A DNA stretch of 64,000 nucleotides. It comes from an uncultured Clostridia bacterium. Lineage in GTDB: Bacteria > Bacillota > Clostridia > Lachnospirales > Lachnospiraceae. Below the pieces are notes generated by a model. That model had not been told where the DNA came from. It saw nothing but the letters and a program-made list of their open reading frames with translations, and ran no database searches. The DNA lies in assembly GCA_947385955.1 (NCBI GenBank), contig CANDNA010000007.1, positions 80,748 through 144,747 of the forward strand, written 5' to 3'. This document shows, one piece after another, positions 49,239 through 58,673 of the stretch. A program made the translations under genes and the position numbers. Numbering within the stretch: position 1 is the stretch's first letter; the number at the start of each line of letters is the position of its first letter.

Positions 49239-51095
49239 ATGGGAGGATTTTCGGTATCCGGACTGAAACAGCTTCAGAGAGAGCTGGAAAAAATGAAAGC
49301 GGGGAATGCGGACGCCTTTGTGGAAGAATGCGCAAAGGAGCTTGCCGCCCGGCTGCTGGCAAAGGTTATCAAACGTACACCCGTGGGGCAATACCCCACA
49401 GGTTCAGGTAAAAAAGGCGGTACGCTTCGCCGGGGATGGACTTCAGCGCGACCTGGCTCCGGTTCAGAAGGAATCCAGAGCGGCGGGGCAAAAGGATATG
49501 TGGACCGTCTGAAAATAAACCGGTATGGAGGGTTTCTGGTAATCGAGATTGTGAATCCGGTTGAATATGCCTTAACATAGTGGGGCATATAAAATCGAGC
49601 AAAAACGGTGAAAGCTAAGTCTATAAAAATACTTGACTTTTGGAAGACATAATTATATAATGAATTATGGAAGACAAAAGTGAGGTGATAAGTATGTCTC
49701 CAAGAACAGGAAGACCAACAGATAATCCTAAAACTTATAAGGTAACAGTTAGGCTTGATAATGAAGCAACAGAGACTTTAGAAACATACTGTAAGCAAGA
49801 AAAAATTGAGAAAGGAGAAGCTATAAGGAGAGGGATTAAAAAGTTAAGGTCTGATATAAAAAAGTAGAGCAACCGCCCACCTACCAAGTAAGTCGATTGC
49901 TCCAAATCAGAAGTTTCCTTCCATGAAATATTCTATCATGGGCAGGGACTTCTTTCAATAACAATTTGAAAGGGGATTTTGATTTATGATTGAAGTCAGA
50001 AAAGATGAACTGCGAGTAGATGAAGTTGTTTTAAAATGGGCAACGAACAAAGAAATGGAAGTTCTTCATGAAATCGCAAAATCTATCGCGAAACGTGTGC
50101 GGGAAGGCTGTGCTGTGAATGGCCAAATTTAAGGATTTAACAGGGCAAGTTTTTGGTAAATTAACTGTGATAGGTATTTCAAAAAAGGTACAGTCTGGAA
50201 AACGTGAACGTTATTATTGGAGATGCAGATGTGATTGTGGAAATATTAAGGATGTGAGAACTGATTGTTTAACATCCGGGTATGTCACATCATGTGGCTG
50301 CATAAAAAAAGAGCAAGACAAAATCAATCTGACCAAATTCCATCGCCATAAGTTAAGTAATACAAAACTTTGGCATACATATTATGGAATGCTGCATCGA
50401 TGTTATAACAAGGATGATACACATTATGGTAACTATGGTGAGCGCGGGATTGTTGTATGCGACGATTGGAAGCATTCTTTTGATAATTTTGCGAGATGGG
50501 CAATAAACAATGGGTACAAACAAGGATTACAAATCGACAGAATCAATAATGACGGAAATTATGAGCCATCGAATTGCAGATGGAGCACTCCGAAGGATAA
50601 TTGCAGGAATCGGGGAAGTAATGTTCTTGTAGAGTATAATGGTAAATTTGTGACCATTGTGGAATTGTCTGAAATACTTAACAGACCGTACAAAGAGATA
50701 TATCAAAAATATAGGAAATATGGTATTAAAAGAAAAGATTTGTAGATATGCTAACACCGTGGTAATTATCCGGATTGCGAAAGGCTGGGTAACACCGTAG
50801 AGCGTAGGAGTTGAATAAATATAATACTCCCAAGAGTGTTCGAAATAAGAAGAGTCTGTAGAGGCTCTTTTTATTATGATGTACGCCGAACTCATAGGAA
50901 ACTATGAGAAGTAGAGGATAAAAAGCCTTTACGATAACATTTGCATATATTGAATTTGGCCACAGGACAAAGGATCACAAAGGATGGGTCCGGGGGCATT
51001 TTATGCTTACGATTTCCGAACAGGAGATCCAGGAGATTGCACCTAAGGTATTGGAACGTAAAATTAAAAAGTATTTGATGGAGTGTATGGGATGA
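49239..51095 (+). CDS. HK97 gp10-like neck/tail protein, split by a group I intron
   Basis: Exon 1 (49239-49572) encodes a gp10-like N-terminus (FSVSGLKQLQRELEKMK, VIKRTPVGQYPTGSGKKGG) that ends in NPVEYA. Read straight on, it meets a stop within four codons. Exon 2 (50944-51095) resumes exactly with SYIEFGHRTKDHKGWV and ends GKYLMECMG-like with TGA at 51093. Joining the exons makes codon TCA at the junction and gives a 161-residue protein of normal gp10 length. The start is either ATG 49239 or an in-frame GTG at 49221. Its stop overlaps the next start (ATGA). The protein links the neck to the tail. Confidence 0.85.
49633..49661 (+). promoter_or_regulatory. Intron-internal promoter
   Basis: TTGACT (49633-49638) and a perfect TATAAT (49656-49661) are 17 bases apart, directly upstream of the ribbon-helix-helix gene. 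This allows expression independent of the late operon. Confidence 0.7.
49694..49867 (+). CDS. Ribbon-helix-helix (Arc/CopG-like) protein inside the intron
   Basis: This 57-residue protein has the RHH pattern: a strand (KTYKVTVRLDNEA) then two helices (TETLETYCKQEKIEKGEAIR and RRGIKKLRSDIKK). ATG at 49694 has GAGGTGAT 5 bases upstream; an earlier ATG at 49667 has no ribosome site. With its own promoter it could autoregulate or control the downstream endonuclease. RHH genes are unusual cargo for group I introns. Confidence 0.75.
   Translation: MSPRTGRPTDNPKTYKVTVRLDNEATETLETYCKQEKIEKGEAIRRGIKKLRSDIKK
49865..49985 (+). terminator. Hairpins after the ribbon-helix-helix gene
   Basis: GAGCAA near 49868 and TTGCTC near 49903 can pair. 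A second stem pairs AGAAGT (about 49909) with ACTTCT (about 49950), with CCATGA/TCATGG inside, followed by TTC. They could end the RHH transcript or belong to intron peripheral structure. Confidence 0.4.
49986..50132 (+). CDS. 48-residue intron-encoded peptide
   Basis: The ATG at 49986 follows AAAGGGGA at about 8 bases. The frame reads MIEVRKDELRVDEVVLKW, then KSIAKRVREGCAVNGQI, and overlaps the start of the endonuclease gene by 14 bases. It may be a coupling leader for the endonuclease or the end of an older intron protein. No family recognised. Confidence 0.4.
   Translation: MIEVRKDELRVDEVVLKWATNKEMEVLHEIAKSIAKRVREGCAVNGQI
50119..50745 (+). CDS. HNH/AP2-type homing endonuclease
   Basis: This 208-residue protein starts with DLTGQVFGKLTVIG, has the zinc-binding pattern WRCRCDCGN followed by TSCGC, and an HNH-like core: LWHTYYGMLHRCYNKDD, YGERGIVVCDDW, LQIDRINNDGNYEPSNCRW. 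The order matches phage AP2-domain homing endonucleases, which cut intronless alleles to spread their host intron. The C-terminus (LSEILNRPYKEIYQKY) looks like a NUMOD-type DNA-binding helix-turn-helix. It lies wholly in the intron. Confidence 0.88.
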   Translation: MAKFKDLTGQVFGKLTVIGISKKVQSGKRERYYWRCRCDCGNIKDVRTDCLTSGYVTSCGCIKKEQDKINLTKFHRHKLSNTKLWHTYYGMLHRCYNKDDTHYGNYGERGIVVCDDWKHSFDNFARWAINNGYKQGLQIDRINNDGNYEPSNCRWSTPKDNCRNRGSNVLVEYNGKFVTIVELSEILNRPYKEIYQKYRKYGIKRKDL

Positions 51096-51529
51096 TAAAT
51101 CTGATCACAGAGTCTGTCAGCGTTTCCTTATATGCTGAGTTTGGTGACGAATATATGATATACAGAGAAGAGATAAAGCAGGACTTGCAGGAGCCCTGTT
51201 TTTTTATATCCTGTATCAATCCGGTAGAAAAACTGGTTCGTAAAACAAAATATTTCAGAGAAAATCTGTTCTGCATCCAGTATTTTCCCAGGGACGCAAA
51301 TCGTAAAAATGAGGAGTGCTGCGAAGTGGCTGAACGGATTTTTTCCAGTCTCAGATGGCTGGACGTTGCCGGGGATTCTGTAATGGGTACAAATATGCGG
51401 TATGAAATAACAGAGGGTATACTGCACTTTTTTGTGAATTATAACATGTTTGTTGACAGGGCTGTGGTTCCCGCAGTGCGGATGGAAGAAATAGTGGAGG
51501 CGGTTTCGGTGAAGGGAGAGGATATGTAA
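51092..51529 (+). CDS. Tail terminator/completion protein
   Basis: This 145-residue protein (SVSVSLYAEFGDEYMIYREE, FRENLFCIQYFPRDANRKN, FVNYNMFVDRAVVP) fits the DUF6838-type tail terminator found before sheath genes in PBSX-like myophages. Its ATG overlaps the stop of the gp10-like gene exon 2, and its stop overlaps the next start. It probably caps the tail and fixes its length. Confidence 0.7.
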   Translation: MINLITESVSVSLYAEFGDEYMIYREEIKQDLQEPCFFISCINPVEKLVRKTKYFRENLFCIQYFPRDANRKNEECCEVAERIFSSLRWLDVAGDSVMGTNMRYEITEGILHFFVNYNMFVDRAVVPAVRMEEIVEAVSVKGEDM

Positions 51530-51750
51530 TGTCAGAAACAGGAAAACACCAGAAAAAGACAGGAGAAAGCAATGCGGCGGTAACAGTAAAGGGAGATGCA
51601 AATGTATTTACCAAAGAGCAGATTCTTACTTCCGCACGCTTTCGGGAAAGGAGGGATATTGTGGATGCGCTCCTTGTGACAGGGGAGCGGTATACGATGG
51701 CAGAAGTGGAAGAGCGGATAGAAAAATACAGGAAAGGTAAGGTGAAGTAG
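51529..51750 (+). CDS. Small protein upstream of the sheath gene
   Basis: This 73-residue protein has a disordered polar N-terminus and a helical second half (FTKEQILTSARFRERRDIVD, YTMAEVEERIEKYRKG). Such a small gene regularly precedes the sheath gene in PBSX-like phages (XkdJ position). Start overlaps the previous gene by one base; the sheath gene follows immediately. Function unknown. Confidence 0.65.
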   Translation: MSETGKHQKKTGESNAAVTVKGDANVFTKEQILTSARFRERRDIVDALLVTGERYTMAEVEERIEKYRKGKVK

Positions 51751-53061
51751 ATGGCTTTGGGCGGTGGAACGTTTGTGGTGCAGAATAAAGAGCTGCCAGG
51801 AACGTATATCAATTTTGTTTCGGCCTCTGCCGCAAGTGCGGCGCTTTCGGAACGCGGCATTGCAACGATGCCCCTGGAACTGGACTGGGGTATTTCAGAC
51901 AGGATTTTTACAGTGACAAGCGGGGAGTTTCAGAAGAACAGTATGGAACTCTTTGGCTATGAATATTCTCATGAAAAATTAAAAGGGCTCAGGGATCTGT
52001 TCCTGAACACGCAGATTTTTTATGGATATCGTTTGAATGGAGGAGGAAAGAAGGCCGGGAACGAGCTTGCGGAAGCAGTGTACTGTGGAATCCGTGGGAA
52101 TGATTTAAGGATTGTTGTGCAGGTGAATGCTGATCATGAGTCCTTATTTGATGTAAAGACTTTTTTGGGGACGGTCCTGGTGAATGAACAGACTGTAAAA
52201 AGTGTGGAGGAATTGAAAACCAACCAGTATGTGAGATGGAAGGCAGGCGCTGTTCTGGAGGCGGCAGCAGGGCTTCCTCTGACCGGCGGTGAAAACGGGG
52301 AAGTAAATGGAGCATCCTATCAGAATTATCTGGATCAGATTGAATCCTATACCTATAACACGATGGGGGTGACTGTTACAGACAATGTTACCAAATCACT
52401 TTTCACGGCTTTTACCAGAAGGCTGCGGGATGAGATGGGGGTGAAATTTCAACTCATTCTGTATGATTATGCAGAAGCGGATCACTATGGGGTAATCAGT
52501 GTGGGGAACAGGACGCTGGATAACGGATGGGGTGATGCGGGCCTCGTTTACTGGGTAACCGGCGCCTGCGCAGGATGCGCGGTCAACAGGAGCAACCAGA
52601 ACAGAAAATATGACGGAGGCTTTACCGTTGATGTTTCGTATACACAGAATCAGTTAAAAGACGCCATCAGGGTAGGAAAATTTACATTCCATATGGTGGG
52701 AAATGATATCCGGGTACTGGAGGATATCAATACGATGGTTACAGTTTCCGATACGCAGGGAGATATTTTCAAAGACAATCAGACAGTCCGTGTGATAGAC
52801 CAGATCGGAAATGATATTGCGGTGCTGTTTAATACAAAGTATCTGGGAGTGGTGCCCAATGATGCGGCAGGTCGGATCTCTCTCTGGTCGGATATCGTGG
52901 CGCATCACCGGCAGTTGGAGCAGATTCGGGCCATTGAGAATTTTACGGATTCGGATATCATTGTGGAGCAGGGAAATACAAAGAAGGCAGTCAGGGTGAC
53001 TGATCTTATCACAGTGGTCAATGCGATGTCCAAACTGTATATGACAGTTACTATTGAATAA
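51751..53061 (+). CDS. xkdK: Tail sheath protein (XkdK-like)
   Basis: This 436-residue protein is the contractile sheath subunit. It has GGGTFVVQNKELPGTYINFV at the N-terminus, the sheath core VTVTDNVTKSLFTAFTRRLR, ENFTDSDIIVEQGNTKKAV near the C-terminal strand exchange region, and final DLITVVNAMSKLYMTVTIE-type beta strand. It proves a myovirus-type tail. The start follows the upstream stop directly with AAAGGTAAGGTG as ribosome site. Confidence 0.92.
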   Translation: MALGGGTFVVQNKELPGTYINFVSASAASAALSERGIATMPLELDWGISDRIFTVTSGEFQKNSMELFGYEYSHEKLKGLRDLFLNTQIFYGYRLNGGGKKAGNELAEAVYCGIRGNDLRIVVQVNADHESLFDVKTFLGTVLVNEQTVKSVEELKTNQYVRWKAGAVLEAAAGLPLTGGENGEVNGASYQNYLDQIESYTYNTMGVTVTDNVTKSLFTAFTRRLRDEMGVKFQLILYDYAEADHYGVISVGNRTLDNGWGDAGLVYWVTGACAGCAVNRSNQNRKYDGGFTVDVSYTQNQLKDAIRVGKFTFHMVGNDIRVLEDINTMVTVSDTQGDIFKDNQTVRVIDQIGNDIAVLFNTKYLGVVPNDAAGRISLWSDIVAHHRQLEQIRAIENFTDSDIIVEQGNTKKAVRVTDLITVVNAMSKLYMTVTIE

Positions 53062-53077
53062 AAGGAGGCAGGAGAGT

Positions 53078-53551
53078 ATGGGAAGTAATGCGACAATGAA
53101 CGCAAAAGATGCCATATATGGAGGGCTTGCGGAGTGCTTTATTACCATTGACGGGCGGCGCTATAATTTCATGAACATGACCGATTTTGAGAGCAAATGG
53201 GATGTGAATATTACGGATGTGCCAATTCTGGGGAAAGTGGGAATGGGACATAAATCAGCAGGCGGTAAGGGTACCTGGAAGGGAACTGCCTATTATAATC
53301 AGTCGCATTTCAGGGTAATGGCTGACAATTATCAGAAAACAGGTGTTATGCCGTATTTTGAAATTCAGGTGAGCAATGAAGATCCCAACAGCAGTGTGGG
53401 CAGGCAGACAATCATTCACAGGGACTGTCTGTGTGACAGCTTTATTCTGGCCAAGTTTGAAGCCGGAGAGGAAACGATGAGCGAGGAACTTTCCGGTACG
53501 TTTGAAAGCTGGGATTTGCCGGAGAAATTTAAGGAACTGGAAGGATGTTAA
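53078..53551 (+). CDS. xkdM: Tail tube protein (XkdM-like)
   Basis: This 157-residue protein forms the inner tube of the contractile tail. It is beta-rich, with GLAECFITIDGRRYNFMNMT, ITDVPILGKVGMGHKSAGG, and WKGTAYYNQSHFRVMADNY, matching XkdM. AGGAGGCAGGAG precedes the ATG. It lies between sheath and chaperone genes as in PBSX. Confidence 0.9.
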   Translation: MGSNATMNAKDAIYGGLAECFITIDGRRYNFMNMTDFESKWDVNITDVPILGKVGMGHKSAGGKGTWKGTAYYNQSHFRVMADNYQKTGVMPYFEIQVSNEDPNSSVGRQTIIHRDCLCDSFILAKFEAGEETMSEELSGTFESWDLPEKFKELEGC

Positions 53552-53564
53552 GGAGGAGATCAAA

Positions 53565-53996
53565 ATGTCAAAATTCAGTAAATTTATGAAAGCCAATAAG
53601 ATTGTGAAAGAAAACGGAACGTATGCAGCCACAGGTTCTTTGTGTGATGAGAAGGGGAAACCTCTTGCATGGGAGTTCCGCCATATCACTGCAAAGGAAA
53701 ATGAAGAACTTCGGGAAAAGTGCACCACAGATGTTCCCGTGGCCGGCAAGCCGAATCTGTTCCGGCAGAAGCTGCAGGCCGGTCTGTATATCCGGAAGAT
53801 GATCGCCGCTTCTGTGGTGGTGCCGGATCTGTATGATGCAGAGCTGCAGGATTCCTATGGTGTGAAAACGCCGGAGGATTTGCTGATCGCAATGGTGGAT
53901 GACCCCGGAGAATATAATGATCTGATCGCTTTTGTGCAGGAGTTTCAGGGCTTCAATGTTTCCTTTGAAGATAAGGTGAATGAAGCAAAAAACTGA
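53565..53996 (+). CDS. xkdN: Tail assembly chaperone, short form (XkdN-like)
   Basis: This 143-residue product (MSKFSKFMKANKIVKENGTY at its start; ENEELREKCTTDVPVAGKPN; VPDLYDAELQDSYG) is the XkdN/gpG-like tail assembly chaperone. AAGGAGGAG precedes the ATG. The gene ends in GCA AAA AAC TGA, a slippery site just before the stop, so a fraction of ribosomes should make a longer form. It lies between the tube and tape-measure genes. Confidence 0.88.
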   Translation: MSKFSKFMKANKIVKENGTYAATGSLCDEKGKPLAWEFRHITAKENEELREKCTTDVPVAGKPNLFRQKLQAGLYIRKMIAASVVVPDLYDAELQDSYGVKTPEDLLIAMVDDPGEYNDLIAFVQEFQGFNVSFEDKVNEAKN

Positions 53997-54196
53997 TAGA
54001 AGAAGGGGATTGGGAAGCGAATTTTGCTTACTATGCCCTTCTGAAATTACATATGCGGCCCGCTGTGTTTCTGGAGATGGAAGAGCAGGAAAAGGCTTTC
54101 GTGGTGGCCGCCATCAAAAAAAAGATAGAAAATGATAAGATACGGAGAAAAGAAATAAAAAGGCAGCAGAAGAGTGCCCGGAAAGGCAGGCGGTAA
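53565..54196 (+). CDS. Tail assembly chaperone, -1 frameshift product (gpGT analogue)
   Basis: The heptamer A-AAA-AAC at 53987-53993 is in the correct phase for -1 slippage immediately before the zero-frame TGA. After slippage the frame stays open for 67 codons to TAA at 54194, encoding LIEEGDWEANFAYYALLKLH then MEEQEKAFVVAAIKKKIEND and a basic tail. This second frame has no start of its own and ends two bases before the tape-measure gene. The fusion of 210 residues parallels lambda gpGT, which loads the tape measure. Confidence 0.85.
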
Positions 54197-54197
54197 A

Positions 54198-56993
54198 ATG
54201 GGAAGTATCAGAACAGCGATTGAACTGCAGGACAATTTTACAGGGATTTTATATCAGGTAATAGATTCTGTGAATCTGGGTCTTGCCGCTATGGAAGATT
54301 TGCACCAGACGATGAATGCCTCTGTTGAAACGGCTTCTATGGATGCGGCAAGGGATTCCATCAATCAGGCAACGATGGCAGTCCAGCAGTTGGATGCAGC
54401 CATGCAGGCGGCAGGCTCCTTTGATCCGGGCATTTCTGCGGCGCCGGAAAGTCCGGTAACGGCGGCAATTCCTGTTTCGGCGCCGGTTGACTGGCAGACT
54501 GACAGTATGGAAGTGTTTACCGGCAGCGGGATAGAGCGCTTCCAACAGGAAGTGCAGAGTACAAACAGTATGCTGTACACTTTGGGCCAGACACAGAGCC
54601 GGATCGCGGCGAGCGCAGCACAGACAGATTTATTCCCTCCTGGTATGGAGGCAGATATGAGCAGCCTGCAGTACCGGATGCAGGAGATCCAGAACAGGAT
54701 GCAGGCCATTGCAAACAATCCTCTGAATATGGGGACCAACGCAGCAAATGCTGAAATGGAACGTCTGAGAGCACAGTTCACTCAGGCAGTGCAGGAACAG
54801 GAAAATCTGAACCAGGCCGTGGAAAACATGGATGTCCGGGCGGCGAATGAGGCTTATTTACGTTTGTCGCAAACAGTAGGGAGCACGGAACGGTATATAC
54901 GGGACAATGTGGATGAACAGGGGCGGTTTAACCGTGCCCTTCAGGATGGTATGGATGGCGCCTCAGGACTGAAAAATATGATTTCCAGTGTTGCAGGCGC
55001 CTATATTGGAATGGCGGGGCTGAAGAAAGCAAGAGAATGGATTGATGACTGTACGGCGGCATTTAACACACAGTTAAATGCCGAAACCCAGTTGATAAGT
55101 GTGCTGGCCAATATGTCAGAAGGGGATTATGCTGCTTCGGTTGAAATGGAAGTCGGGGCGGATACAACGGCTGCAGTTGATGAAATCAATGGGATTCAAA
55201 ATGAGGTAGATGGTGTAAGTATTTCTGTGACGGCGGAAACAAAAGCGCTGACCGATGCCTATGAGCAGATCACGGAAAAGGCGAGCGAGATTCAGGGGCG
55301 GGGCATTTATGGTGATGAAGCCATGATTGCGGCAGCAGCAGAGTTTTCTACCTACTTTACAGATACAGATGCCATTGAAATGATGATGGATACCCTTGCA
55401 GATTATGCTATGGGTATGACTGGCGGCGGTGAAATAGATTCTACCGGGATGGTGGACTATGCCACAAATCTGGGGAAGATCATGTCCGGATCGTATGATG
55501 CCATGACCAAAAAGGGATTTGAATTTACGGATGCACAAAAAGCCATTATTGAAGGGGAAGCCACACGGGAACAGATCGTTGCTGCTTTGGGAGAAGAATA
55601 TGTTGATATGTCCGGGGATATGCAGGCTGCGGCTGCGATTTCCCAGGTGATTGATGAGTCCTGGTCGGGCCTGTATGAAAGCATGAGCAATACTCCGGAA
55701 GGGAAGATCATTCAGATGACCAATACATGGGGAGATATGAAGGAAGTTATTGGCGGCCAGCTCTATCCCTATGTGCTTTTGTTTGTGGATGCCATTACTG
55801 AAAACTGGAGTACGATTCAGACTGTAGTGGATGGTATTACAACCGGTCTGGAATATATGCTTGGTTTTTTCTCCTGGCTGGTAGAAGGGGCAATCGGCTT
55901 TGCTCAGGTTGTTATTGATAACTGGGGATGGATCAGTCCTATCATTTACGGCATTATAGGGGCTTTGGCGGTATATAACACTTACCTTGCTATCACCAAA
56001 GGTTTGGAACTGGCTTCCGCAGCGGCAAAAGGAGTTATGGCGGTATGGGAAGGTATTCATGCGGCGGCTGTCTGGGCTACAACCGGGGCAACGTGGGCAG
56101 AGGTAACGGCGCAGAACGGTCTTAATGCCGCTATGTACGCTTGCCCTGTCGTCTGGATAATTGTTTTGATTATTGCCCTGATTGCCATATTTTATGCGGC
56201 AGTGGCAGCAGTCAATCATTTTGCCGGGACATCGGTATCTGCAACCGGCATTATTGCGGGAGCTTTTGCGATTGTCGGGGCCCACATTATCAATACCTTT
56301 GTTGTTCCGGTCTGGAATGCGATTGTGGCATTCATCAATTTTTTTGGTAATGTTTTTAATGATAAGACTGCGGCAATAAAAGTCCTTTTCTATGATATGT
56401 GTCTGACTGTCATAGGATATATTCAGAACCTTGCCAGTGCCATTGAAATACTGCTGAATAAGATTCCTGGTGTAACGGTTGATATTACCAGCGGGCTTGA
56501 CAGTTTTTATGCCGGTCTGGAGCAGGCGCAGCGGGTAGTGAAGGATGAATCCGGATGGGTGGAATATGCCCATAAGATGGACTTTGTTGATTATGAGGAT
56601 GCAGCAAATGCAGGCTATGCTTTTGGACAGGGGATTGAAGAGCGCATTGCAAACTTCGACCCGTCCTCTTTGTTTGGGGTGGAGGGTATCCCTTCCGCTG
56701 ATGAGTATGCCAATGAGATGGCGGGAAATGGTCTGGGCGAAGGTGTCAATGACATTGAGGAAAATACGGGGAAAATGGCAGATTCTATGGATATCACAGG
56801 GGAAGAGCTGAAGTACCTGCGGGACATTGCGGAGCAGGAAACAGTCAACCGGTTTACAACGGCAGAGATCCACTTATCACAGACCAATCATAATATGGTC
56901 AAAAGTGGAATGGACCTGGACGGTGTTCTTTCGGGACTGGATGAGATGCTTGGCGAAGCCGGTGAAATTATGGCGGAAGGGGTGCATGTGTGA
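54198..56993 (+). CDS. Tape measure protein
   Basis: This 931-residue protein sets tail length. The first 330 residues are Gln/Ala/Glu-rich and coiled coil. A central domain around 350-480 has [19 protein letters not shown] and [20 protein letters not shown], the conserved tape-measure core. Membrane-like hydrophobic helices span about 570-720 ([20 protein letters not shown]), suited to DNA injection through the membrane. The C-terminus is acidic. ATG at 54198 follows the chaperone frameshift stop by one base. Confidence 0.92.
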   Translation: MGSIRTAIELQDNFTGILYQVIDSVNLGLAAMEDLHQTMNASVETASMDAARDSINQATMAVQQLDAAMQAAGSFDPGISAAPESPVTAAIPVSAPVDWQTDSMEVFTGSGIERFQQEVQSTNSMLYTLGQTQSRIAASAAQTDLFPPGMEADMSSLQYRMQEIQNRMQAIANNPLNMGTNAANAEMERLRAQFTQAVQEQENLNQAVENMDVRAANEAYLRLSQTVGSTERYIRDNVDEQGRFNRALQDGMDGASGLKNMISSVAGAYIGMAGLKKAREWIDDCTAAFNTQLNAETQLISVLANMSEGDYAASVEMEVGADTTAAVDEINGIQNEVDGVSISVTAETKALTDAYEQITEKASEIQGRGIYGDEAMIAAAAEFSTYFTDTDAIEMMMDTLADYAMGMTGGGEIDSTGMVDYATNLGKIMSGSYDAMTKKGFEFTDAQKAIIEGEATREQIVAALGEEYVDMSGDMQAAAAISQVIDESWSGLYESMSNTPEGKIIQMTNTWGDMKEVIGGQLYPYVLLFVDAITENWSTIQTVVDGITTGLEYMLGFFSWLVEGAIGFAQVVIDNWGWISPIIYGIIGALAVYNTYLAITKGLELASAAAKGVMAVWEGIHAAAVWATTGATWAEVTAQNGLNAAMYACPVVWIIVLIIALIAIFYAAVAAVNHFAGTSVSATGIIAGAFAIVGAHIINTFVVPVWNAIVAFINFFGNVFNDKTAAIKVLFYDMCLTVIGYIQNLASAIEILLNKIPGVTVDITSGLDSFYAGLEQAQRVVKDESGWVEYAHKMDFVDYEDAANAGYAFGQGIEERIANFDPSSLFGVEGIPSADEYANEMAGNGLGEGVNDIEENTGKMADSMDITGEELKYLRDIAEQETVNRFTTAEIHLSQTNHNMVKSGMDLDGVLSGLDEMLGEAGEIMAEGVHV

Positions 56994-57676
56994 TGACAGA
57001 CAGCGGATATGATTTCTACCTGGGCAAATGTCTGTTGCCGGTTGCGCCGCCGAAGCTGCAGATCAGGATAAACAATGCAAACAAAACACTTACCCTGATG
57101 GATGAAGGCGAAATCAACATTCTGAAAAAGGCGGGGCTGACAGACATTGAATTTGAATGCCGGATTCCGCAGGAGGTATATCCTTTTGCAGTATATAAAG
57201 AGGGATTTAAAGGCGCCGACTATTTTCTCGGTCAGTTTGAATCCCTGAAAGTGAGCCGGAGGCCGTTTCAGTTTATTGTCTGCAGAAGGCGTCCGTCCGG
57301 AACGAAACTGTTTGATACGAATATAAAGGTGTCTATGGAGGAATACGGAATCACGGAGGATGCAAAAAGCGGCTTTGACCTGATGGTAAAAATCAAACTG
57401 AAGCAATGGAAAGAATATGGGACAAAAGTGGTACAGATGAGTTTTGACGAGGAAGGGGCAAAAGCGGATATTGAGCAGCAGAGAGAAACCACTGCGGCGC
57501 CGGAGGCGGGCCAGACATATACGGTAAAAAAGGGGGACTGCCTCTGGAGCATTGCAAAGAGACTGTATGGTGACGGGGCAAAGTATTCTCTGATCTATGA
57601 TGCGAATCAGGATACGATAGGCGGGAATCCAAACCGGATTTATCCCGGTCAGGTGTTAACGGTTCCGCCGGAATAG
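56990..57676 (+). CDS. xkdP: LysM tail protein (XkdP-like)
   Basis: This 228-residue protein has an N-terminal baseplate domain ([20 protein letters not shown]) and a C-terminal LysM domain (about 176-226: [20 protein letters not shown], then [14 protein letters not shown]) that binds peptidoglycan. It corresponds to PBSX XkdP or the T4 gp53/LysM hub protein. GTG 56990 or ATG 56993 may start it; GGAAGGGG lies upstream. The start overlaps the tape-measure stop. Confidence 0.88.
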   Translation: MMTDSGYDFYLGKCLLPVAPPKLQIRINNANKTLTLMDEGEINILKKAGLTDIEFECRIPQEVYPFAVYKEGFKGADYFLGQFESLKVSRRPFQFIVCRRRPSGTKLFDTNIKVSMEEYGITEDAKSGFDLMVKIKLKQWKEYGTKVVQMSFDEEGAKADIEQQRETTAAPEAGQTYTVKKGDCLWSIAKRLYGDGAKYSLIYDANQDTIGGNPNRIYPGQVLTVPPE

Positions 57677-57692
57677 ATGGGAGGCGTATACA

Positions 57693-58673
57693 TTGAGTGT
57701 GGAACTTATGATCGGGGATGGGACCGGTACGAAACTGTATCTTCCTGCTGTAGAAGAGGAGATTGTATGGACAACAGAGCGAAAGGGGGTTCCCGGCCAG
57801 TTGAATTTCAAAGTGCTGGAGGATGATATTCTTGATTTTGGAGAAGGCAGCATGGTGAGTATGAGAGAAAATGGTCAGGATGTATTCTTTGGCTTTGTAT
57901 TCAAGCAGAAAAAGGCAAAGGAACCGGTCATCACCGTCACCGCTTATGACCAGTTACGGTATTTGAAGAATAAAGATACCATTGTTTATGAAAACCAGAC
58001 GGCGGATCAGCTTGTGCAGATGATTGCGGCAAATTATTCCCTGATTGCCGGGCCTATGGAACATACAAATTATGTGATTGAATCGCGGGTAGAGGAAAAT
58101 ACTTCCCTTTTTGAAATGATTCAGAATGCTTTTGATCTGACATTGACGAATACCGGGGAAATGTTTGTCCTGTATGACGATTTCGGAAAACTCACATTGA
58201 AAAATCTCTCTTCCATGATGGTAGGGAGTCCCGGCGCCTGGCTGATGTTTGATGAAGAAACAGGTGAAAATTATGAATATACGTCATCCATTGATGACAA
58301 TACATACAATAAAATAAAACTGACCTATGACAATGATTCTACCGGGCTCAGGGAAGTATATGTGACGCAGGATTCTGTCAATATCGGAAAGTGGGGAATT
58401 TTACAGTATTTTGATACGCTGAAGAAGGGCGAAAACGGACAGGCAAAGGCAGAGGCCCTTCTGAAACTGTACAACCGGAAAACCCGCGGTCTGAAACTTA
58501 CCAAAGTGCTGGGAGATAACCGGGTAAGGGCCGGCAGCATGATTGTTGTAAATCTGGATCTGGGGGATTGGAAGGTGCGGAATTTTATGCTGGTGGAGAG
58601 TTGCAAACATACCTACAGAGAAGGCGAACATTGGATGGATATTACACTCAGGGGAGGTGAGGAGATTGGCTGA
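57693..58673 (+). CDS. xkdQ: Baseplate hub protein (XkdQ/gpD-like)
   Basis: This 326-residue protein has the late-control gpD fold: ELMIGDGTGTKLYLPAVEEE, GSMVSMRENGQDVFFGFVF, ITVTAYDQLRYLKNKDT and RVRAGSMIVVNLDLGDW. It forms the trimeric hub below the tube. The TTG start at 57693 has GGGAGG nine bases upstream. Its end overlaps the next gene by eight bases. Confidence 0.88.
   Translation: MSVELMIGDGTGTKLYLPAVEEEIVWTTERKGVPGQLNFKVLEDDILDFGEGSMVSMRENGQDVFFGFVFKQKKAKEPVITVTAYDQLRYLKNKDTIVYENQTADQLVQMIAANYSLIAGPMEHTNYVIESRVEENTSLFEMIQNAFDLTLTNTGEMFVLYDDFGKLTLKNLSSMMVGSPGAWLMFDEETGENYEYTSSIDDNTYNKIKLTYDNDSTGLREVYVTQDSVNIGKWGILQYFDTLKKGENGQAKAEALLKLYNRKTRGLKLTKVLGDNRVRAGSMIVVNLDLGDWKVRNFMLVESCKHTYREGEHWMDITLRGGEEIG

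Larger units (their letters stand above)
49573..50943 (+). mobile_element. Group I intron (1371 nt) with internal genes
   Basis: The 5' splice site is preceded by ATATGCCT, which pairs with GGGGCATAT inside the intron (49581-49590) and leaves the diagnostic U-G pair at the junction (P1). The intron ends in G at 50943 (omega-G). ACGGTG near the start can pair with CACCGT near 50756 (P4-like), and a GAAA-capped stem lies at 50891-50908. Precise removal restores the gp10 reading frame. Within it are a ribbon-helix-helix gene with its own promoter, a short open frame and an HNH/AP2 endonuclease gene. Confidence 0.85.

Noticed and set aside
49573..50943. Simple frameshift or decay of the gp10-like gene
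   Set aside because: Exact restoration of the frame and family sequence, P1 pairing at the splice site and the endonuclease cargo favour an intron over a broken gene.
55116..56873. 585-codon minus-strand frame inside the tape-measure gene
   Set aside because: The tape-measure gene has correct position, coupling and features; the antisense product is Cys/His/Asn-rich nonsense.
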